Source of the DNA: Ilyonectria destructans
Taxonomy: Eukaryota > Ascomycota > Sordariomycetes > Hypocreales > Nectriaceae
Length of the DNA: 64,000 nt
Direction of reading: 5' to 3'
Assembly: GCA_020740775.1 (NCBI GenBank)
Contig: JAHEWK010000002.1
Coordinates: 5,642,001-5,706,000 of the forward strand
Notes under the pieces: generated by a model
Database searches by the model: none
What the model was told of the DNA's origin: nothing
The model's input: only the letters and a program-made list of their open reading frames with translations
Made by a program: the position numbers and the translations under genes
Shown: in pieces, positions 57,381 through 64,000 of the stretch
How positions within the stretch are numbered: position 1 is the first letter of the stretch
How the letters are laid out: each line of letters starts with the position of its first letter

Positions 57381-58528
57381 TTACATGTCCTCATCAACAT
57401 CTCCTTGCTTATTAAAAAACATCTTGCGCCCGGTGCGGAGACATTCCTGCAATGCTGTTGCGATCTTTAACGATGTCAATGATGACCTTAGAGGCACAGG
57501 CATCGGCTTGTCATCCATAAGCGCATCAATCCATTCCCGAGCCTCATGTACAAACGCCGTAGCATATCGCTCATACCAACCCGGCGTCGCACCCTGCTTT
57601 ACATAGCCGTCTTTGTCGCAGAGTTCGACACCCCTGTGCCTTGGGATCAGATTGATGGACAACTTTCCGTCTGTTCCAAAGATCTCAGTCGGATTGTCAT
57701 ACCCATGACGAGACGTCCTTGAATGATAAAAATAAGCAATCTTGCCATCCCAGTACTCACAGATGCCAACAACATTATCAGCATCCCCCGCGAGAGCTAG
57801 TTCGGTGTGGATTGCAGCGACTCCAGCTGCTGATACGGATCTGGGCTTCGAATCCTCTCCAAAGAAGCGCAGTGAAAGATCAATATCATGAATGACAGTA
57901 TCCAGGAAAATTCCACCCGAATCTCGTAGGTACTGCTTGAAGAAATCACTCAAATCAGTCTTCTCACAGCCCTGAGACCTAAAGATGATGGGCCGTCCAA
58001 TGGCATTCTGCTGGATCTTCTCATACGCGTCGATGTAGAATTCATCGAATCTGCGCACGAAACCGACCATTAATTTTGTATCAGGGTTGGCTTCGGCTCT
58101 TTGAATTAGGGCTTCGAGCTTGATTCCTAGTTAGTCTCCGAGGATAATATCTGATACCTGATAGGATTGCTCACCTCGCCGATAGTTTTGCAAATAGGCT
58201 TCTCGCATAGAACGTGGATCTTCCTATCAAGTGCTGCTATTGTCTGCTCATAATGCAAGTAGGTCGCTGAGGAGATGATGACTGCCTCCAGACCAGGTGT
58301 TTCAATCATCTCTTCGAAAGTAGGAACCACACGGACGCCATGAGGCTCAAGCTCCTGGATGCCCCAGACAAGATCAGCCTCGGCTGGTGAACACGCGCAC
58401 AGGAGATTTGCCCGAGGGACTTGGCGAAGAATGTTGATGGCATGTCTTCTACCCATGCGACCGATGCCAACGACACCGACATTGATCCTTTGGGGAGGAG
58501 GTTTGGTGGGGTTGGCTGAAGGCGACAT
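57381..58528 (-). CDS. Gfo/Idh/MocA oxidoreductase (inositol dehydrogenase-like)
   Basis: This is an NAD(P)-dependent sugar or cyclitol dehydrogenase, closest in pattern to myo-inositol 2-dehydrogenase. Two exons, 58528-58175 and 58118-57381, give 363 residues with a 56-bp intron. The Rossmann motif GVVGIGRMG is at 18-26. The signature EKP is at 109-111 with the catalytic-type Lys110. In the C-terminal domain the block GGIFLDTVIHDIDL carries the conserved Asp and His. The start is the ATG at 58528, giving a short Ser/Pro leader. The correct acceptor is after ATCAAG (phase 0). It lies beside a polyol-dehydrogenase-like MDR, which supports a polyol or inositol role. Confidence 0.9.
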
Positions 58529-59628
58529 TGTATAAGTGGTGGTGGTCCTCGTGAACAGTGCGTTGGAGTGGGAAGCATCACCTGTAGCGTTTGAACCAAT
58601 TACCTGGTATTATAGTACGTAGTGAGGCTAAACCCATATATTGCACTGGCTCGGGAGTTATTTCCCGATGTGCCATGGAATTCGATTCTACTGGTGGATC
58701 TAGGCCACGGTAGTCAGAGGTTTCGTAATACAGGGTCACAATCCAACAAGAATCGCAATTTTTCACACGTGATACTAGAAATTATGGCTCTTGTTGGATT
58801 AACCAGCTGAGCTAAAGTATAGGGTGCCCCAAGTATTACTGCAGCCAGGGTTAATTAGGCCCATAATCCAACGGCTCTCACAATCACGCATAAACGCGAC
58901 ACCTTGAGGCTAGTGATAAGGACAATGATATCATGCTCTTCCTCCTCCAGTCGCTGCTTAACAACAGCTTCGGTATCTTGGCAAGAGTATGAATGCTTTC
59001 CGAGGCTCCAGAATAGGTGTTGTCGCTGTAGGCGAATGGCGAAGGAGACATAGCGGAAGATGGCTCATTCGAAGACGTTGAATATATGGTTGGGCCGCTG
59101 ATGGTACTGTTGCGGCTTCAGGCATATTGATTAGTGGAGGCGGCGTGTTTAGCGAGCGACGGGATGGCTTGGAAAGCTTTCAGCCGTTGCCAGTGATAGC
59201 TTGGAGTAATTGACTCAGTCAGAAAGACAAGATCTTTAAAACGGCCAACAGGTCTATACTCACAACTTTCGTTCCGGCATACGAGACGTCGTATCTCGAT
59301 TGGTCTAGATGAAAGTCCGGACTACCCCAAGAGATTCACCACGTGAAAGCCTCGCACGATTCGTTTTCGCATGGCGCGTTCATTTCTGTGATGGGAAATG
59401 GTTGCCGGTCAGGGGGGCCGGAAGTTATGTCGGGTTCCAGTCTCCGATATCTGAATCATGCGACCGTCTAATGGTTTGCGTCGAGATTTCTACAAGGAAA
59501 ATGGTATACAAAGCAGCATAAATTACCGATAGTAATCGAATTGAACACCATAAAGATATCATATACCCCCCCCTGTTGACCGGGGGCCTTTGTGGCGACA
59601 TAAAAAAAACCTGGTTTGTATGTGCAAC
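58529..59628. other. Intergenic, divergent promoter region
   Basis: This is the shared upstream region of the Gfo/Idh/MocA gene and the MDR gene. At about 58900-59220 the minus strand has a Ser-rich stretch open in pieces, but with stops and no start or splice model. I see no supported gene. Confidence 0.4.
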
Positions 59629-60975
59629 ATGACAGTCACAAATGGAACGCACCCATCCGAGGTCCAGGCCCAAGTCCTCTACGGACCAAAAGACTTGCGC
59701 TTGGTAAGTCAACACATCCATTTAATTCTATACAGCATTCTAGACTAATAAGCCGTTTGTTGGTGGATCATAGATTACGCGACTAATCGCTCCTCCCGAA
59801 AATGGCGAAGTCCAGATCATGATGAAAGCCACCACCCTCTGCGGATCAGACCTCCACTACTACACGCACTATCGTAACGGAGACATCCAGATCAAAGAAC
59901 CGCTTTCGCAGGGCCACGAATGCGCAGGCATTATCGTTAGCGCAGGTCCCGATGTCGAGTCAAAATATAGACTGAAGATTGGCGACCGAGTAGCTGTTGA
60001 GGCTGGCGTGCCTTGTGACCAGTGCGAGGAATGCCAAGAGGGTACGTACAATGTCTGTGAGAATATGAGATTCCGCAGCAGTGCTACAGCAATCCCACAT
60101 TACCAGGGGACTCTACAGAATCGGTTCAATCATCCTGCAAAATGGGTTCACAAGTATGTGTTGGTATATTGACGCATGGCAAGTGGTCATGAACACTAAT
60201 TCTCTCCCCGCAGATTACCAGATAACCTTTCTTACGCCGAAGGCGCCCTTCTTGAACCTTTAGCAGTAGCAGTCCACGCTGTCCGAAAAGCTGCCGCGAA
60301 ACCCGGGAAATCGTGTCTCATCATTGGTACCGGAGCTGTAGGACTTCTTTGTGCTGCCGTGGCGAAGAGCGCGGGATACAGCCGAGTGGTCATGACTGAT
60401 ATTGCACAAAACCGTTTGGACTTCGCATTTGCAAACCGTTTTGCAGATGAGATATTCGCTCTCCGGATACGGAAGCCGGTGGACTTGGCAGAGGGCTTGG
60501 CCTTTGCCAAAGCAGATGCAGCAGCGTTGGTGGCTAAAAACGATGGCAACAAGTTCTCCAGAACGTTTGAGTGTACGGGTGTTGAGAGTTGCGTCCGAAC
60601 GGCTATTTATGTGAGTGATGCTGATCACTGGTAGCCCGAGTCGAATAGTGACTAACTCTTCTATAGTCTACACGAGGCGGAGGTAAGGTGCTCTTAGTAG
60701 GGATGGGAACTCCCAATCAGACCCTTCCTCTGTCAGCCGCGGCACTCCGCGAAGTTGACCTTGTTGGAGTGTGGCGTTATGCCAACTGCTACCCTGAAGG
60801 ACTAGAGATTATGCAGCAGGCAAGCACCGGTGACAACCGTCTAGTTCCTAACCTCAAGAAACTCATCACCCATTCTTTTCAAGGCTTAGAGCGAGTCCCG
60901 GAGGCATTTCACATGGCAGCACGCACGAATGACGATAATGGATCACTTGTTGTCAAAGTAGTCGTGGAAAATTAG
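59629..60975 (+). CDS. Zinc-dependent MDR, sorbitol/xylitol dehydrogenase-like
   Basis: This is a cytosolic medium-chain dehydrogenase oxidising a polyol with NAD. Four exons, 59629-59703, 59774-60153, 60214-60610 and 60667-60975, give 386 residues; introns are 70, 60 and 56 bp. Catalytic zinc ligands are Cys48 (CGSDLHYY), His73 and Glu74 (GHE). The structural zinc is held by C106, C109, C112 and C120. The coenzyme motif GTGAVG is at 190-195, and LLVGMG follows in the last exon. The start at 59629 is the first ATG in frame. It is divergent from the inositol-dehydrogenase-like gene and convergent with the regulator at 61067. Confidence 0.93.
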
Positions 60976-61066
60976 TTCAAATATCCTTGACACCAATGAT
61001 GTAGCTATACAACCTCGTGACGACGATGTAGGGGACGTGCAAAACGTTATAAGCCGCTTGAATGAG

Positions 61067-63871
61067 CTAGGCAAACGCTCCAAGACTGGAAGCGGCATCT
61101 CTCCGTTGTCTAGTCTTTGATCGACTAGAAAGTGGGATTCCAGGTCTCTTTGTCCCGGCAGCAGCAGCCACAAGCCGTGCTTGCCAGGTCCTCTTGACAT
61201 GAAGCAGAACATCAAGCGTGCGCGTGGCGTTTGCGAACGTGCCTCCGAAGTGCGCAAGCGCCATGCAACACATCTCCAAATGGCCCGAAAGCTGCTGATG
61301 GATTTGAGGGTCATTCTCAGAGACGGTCGCGTATACGAGGATAAGCGCGGCGCTGAATGTGAATTGGACGACTTGGATGTTGATTTGAGTGAGTGTGCAG
61401 CGGCATTTGTACCAGGAGAGGAGGGTTGAGATGCGGCAGGCGGATTCGACGCACATTTTGCGAGCGTGTTGGGGGCCTTTGCCGACTAGGGGATTGGGCT
61501 GGATGTAGTGTTTGGCAACGAAGGGTCTATGAAGGACGATGGTGAGGTATTCGTAGAGCATACTGGACGGGAGGATTAGCTGCAAGAACATCATGATTGA
61601 ATCATATCGGGCTATAGCCTACTGTAGTATGAATATATCAGGTGAGCACTCAGTTGGAAGAGGGCCATCGGTATCGAGATTGACATCTGGTGGAAGGTTA
61701 CGTCTCCACGAACGGAGGCGATTCCAGGTATCTTCTGCCAACTTTTGCAACTCAATATTGGATGCATCAGCTTCAAAGTACCTGTTCATGTAAATCCAAT
61801 CAGCTATGGCTTGAAACAACACATTAATTAGTACGCATCGAAACTTACAAAGAACCCTCCAGAGCTGACATGATCCTCAGAAGCTTGATCCATTGTTCTA
61901 CCATTGTCTCCTGCGGATCTGTGAAGTTGTCTCCAAGGCCCTTTCTAGCACCAGTCGTGCACAGGGTCTGAACCGTGAAGAAGGTCATGGGTGTTTCTGC
62001 AGTCACCGCCTGCAAAATATTGTATGATGGTCTCCCAAGGTAGAGACTCCACAAACTGCAAAAACAAAAGGTTAGTATAAGTGATCTGAGTTCTACTACA
62101 TCTCACACGACTTACCGATCTATGTAAAAGGCACCCCAAAACGCCACGCTTCGGCCTCTTGCCTCTTCAACGGACATAGACCCAACGTCAACGTACGTCT
62201 TAGCGCTGACATGCAGACCGAGATCAATGGCAATTCTTACAGCCATACCTTGAGGAACTCTGATGTTAGTACGGAAGGCACCTATGTTATTCATATAATG
62301 GGCCATGATACGCACCACTAAACATCCATCCCTGAGAATCTCGAGTACATGCTGCTTCATGACTACTCAAGACAGCAAGGGCCTGAACCGTAGCAACATG
62401 CGGCTGTTCCATTTCCAAATCAAGTACAGAAGTAGCCCTAGCAGCGAAAAACTCCGTCAAGGGGTATGGTAGGGAAGGATGCTTCCGGGTTTCGAATAAG
62501 GCGCCAACGGCACACCTAGGAATCGTTAGCTTTGGTGGTTGAATGAGTGGCCAAGAAACCAAAGGGCACATACATGGCGTCTAGTAAAAAAAGAGAAAAA
62601 AACGATGTGCTGGAGTCTCCTGCCTGGTATTGCTCGCGCGCTTTATTGAAGATGGTTCGATCGACTGTAAACATGTTGGGATTATGCCATGTGAAGAAAA
62701 GATCGATAAGATGGTCCAGTATATCATTGCTGATAAACTGATTGAGGCCAACTGATTCTAGGCGGACCACTCGTTTCTGACTCCCCTGGTAATTCATTGT
62801 AGCGAACGGAGATGAAACAACCTTGTCACGCCCCAGATTAAGTATGGAGGTTGCGCCATAAAAGTGCCTCTCTCCATGTTCGTTTGTCAACAATGAGCCT
62901 AGACGAGCGGAGAGTTGGTTTGTCAGAGCCGAGTGGTCTTCATCCTCTTCGGTCGAGAAATAGTCATCTTCATCGTCGTTCTCGATAGCGGGAGGCGTCG
63001 ATGGAGATGGGTACGGTGAAGGTCCTTTTGTGCCGATGTTTCGGAACGGTACGTCGGTTGTAAGTAGAGGGAGGTTGAAGTTTCCAACATCCAGGTCCTC
63101 GGCGATTTGAGGCATGAGGGAATGATTCCATACCCAGTCGACGTCGAGAGTATGATTCAGAGGCAGTTCTGTTCCCGGGAAGTTGAAGTCGATCGTAGTG
63201 CTGTCTGCAGACTCTGCCTCGATGCCACTGCTATGTAAATTCAACGGAGCAAAAGCCGGAACGGAAGAACATGAAGGACTGGATGACTTCTGATCCCAGT
63301 TCTCCATGGGTTGTGGGATGTCGGTCGTGATGTCTGTGCTGATTGCGGTTGTATCGAGAGAAGGCTGCACGTCGGCTTGCTTATCGGACGAAGCATTGGA
63401 TATAGTTGGTCGTGAATCGTTCGAATAAGATGATTTGACGTCATAGAGAGTATTAATTTGTGCGAGCAACACCTTGTCGCTTTGAGATACGGGTGGGACG
63501 TCGAGATTATTTTGGACGATGAACGCTTCGAGCTGTCTGACTCTTTGAGAGTATACTTCGACCGCTTTCCTAAGGGACAGCCTTCATTCGTCAGTGGCCA
63601 TAAATGAAATTGAGACAGTTGATTGAGACACACTTCCTCTTGTCGACAAATGAATACGTGCAGTCGCGGTCGCGGTGTTTGCTCGTGCATTGGCGACACA
63701 CAGGACTTGCCCCATCACACTAACTCAGTAAGCATCAGATCCAATCTTCAAGGCCAGCTGCTAGTTGAAACAAATTACCTTGATTTTGTCTGTTCGACAA
63801 GGACCGCAAGCCATGGTGATATGGCGACGATTCCTGGAAGAACGAGACTTGCCGGGCGGTATTTCGGCCAT
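61067..63871 (-). CDS. Zn2Cys6 transcription factor with fungal_trans domain
   Basis: This is a nuclear regulator of 789 residues. Eight exons splice in frame: 63871-63779, 63719-63634, 63569-62574, 62515-62316, 62248-62116, 62055-61849, 61781-61623 and 61562-61067. Seven introns are 58-67 bp. The zinc cluster uses C22, C25, C32, C39, C42 and C51 and spans the first intron. A short coiled coil (AVEVYSQRVRQLEAF) follows for dimerisation, then an acidic linker. The fungal_trans core includes FFTWHNPNMFTVDR, MAVRIAIDLGLH and SLYLGRPSYNI, and ends with LTIVLHRPFVAKHY. It is probably the regulator of the adjacent polyol/sugar dehydrogenase genes. No close named family is assigned. Confidence 0.9.
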
Positions 63872-64000
63872 GGTCTCTCCTTCGTTGTTGACAGGGCGAG
63901 TAATAAATAGAAGTCCGGGGAAGGGCAAACTTTCCCCGCACAGAATTAGCACATTCTGATTAGATTAGAAAGCATGTGACGGTCCTAAAATCTGGGGTAT
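63872..64000. other. Right edge, regulator promoter
   Basis: These are 129 bases upstream of the regulator start. No motif is evident. Confidence 0.4.

Noticed and set aside
58890..59260. Ser-rich minus-strand stretch that could be a decayed transcription factor
   Set aside because: There are stops in each frame and no DNA-binding motif; it is too weak to call.
1..64000. tRNA or rRNA genes
   Set aside because: I saw no cloverleaf-like sequence with conserved TpsiC or anticodon arms and no rRNA signature. A dedicated tRNA scan would be decisive.

Overview
The window is genomic DNA of a filamentous ascomycete (Pezizomycotina). Genes are split by short introns of 50-150 bp, almost all GT-AG. 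The gene families are typical of these fungi: Zn2Cys6 regulators, HET, PTH11-like rhodopsin fold, RTA1, PRISE-like reductase and P450. Large AT-rich blocks hold retrotransposons carrying C-to-T and G-to-A changes, the pattern expected from repeat-induced point mutation (RIP). The genus cannot be fixed from the sequence. I rebuilt exons by eye; eleven multi-exon genes keep one open frame through all their junctions.

Layout. (1) 0.5-10.3 kb: an intact rhodopsin-fold membrane protein, a remnant of a second one, an intact HET-domain protein, a dead copy of a C2H2/Zn2Cys6 regulator, and an intact OTT_1508-like predicted deaminase. (2) 12-25.4 kb: a likely small metabolic cluster. It holds a dead intradiol dioxygenase, an SDR, a C2H2+Zn2Cys6 regulator, a second SDR divergent from an MFS transporter, and a seven-exon cytochrome P450. 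(3) 25.4-29.8 kb: gene-poor, with a protein-kinase-like pseudogene. (4) 29.8-36.3 kb: two successive modules, each a Zn2Cys6 regulator (- strand) divergent from an RTA1-type seven-TM gene (+ strand). Both shared promoters carry tandem AACGAG repeats. Both regulators look intact, and both RTA1 genes look damaged. (5) 36.7-39.3 kb: a 160-bp MITE and two truncated pseudogenes (M20 peptidase, FAD-linked oxidase) meeting tail to tail. (6) 39.6-55.3 kb: a retrotransposon nest. It has a GC-rich Ty3 gag with one LTR, a heavily RIPped Ty3 chromovirus pol, an LTR plus leader, a copia element with only two internal stops, and a heavily RIPped second copia. (7) 55.7-63.9 kb: four intact genes, namely a PRISE-like reductase, a Gfo/Idh/MocA dehydrogenase, a sorbitol/xylitol-dehydrogenase-like MDR and an eight-exon Zn2Cys6 regulator. 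They look like a sugar or polyol oxidoreductase group with its own regulator.

How parts may work together. Region 2 looks like a detoxification or secondary-metabolism cluster: oxidation by P450, redox trimming by two SDRs, export by MFS, and control by its own regulator. A dead ring-cleavage gene beside it hints at a past link to aromatic catabolism. Region 4 reads as two self-contained regulator/lipid-exporter switches. Region 7 reads as a polyol or inositol oxidation set. These functional links are inference from neighbourhood and family knowledge. The splice models are read directly from the sequence.
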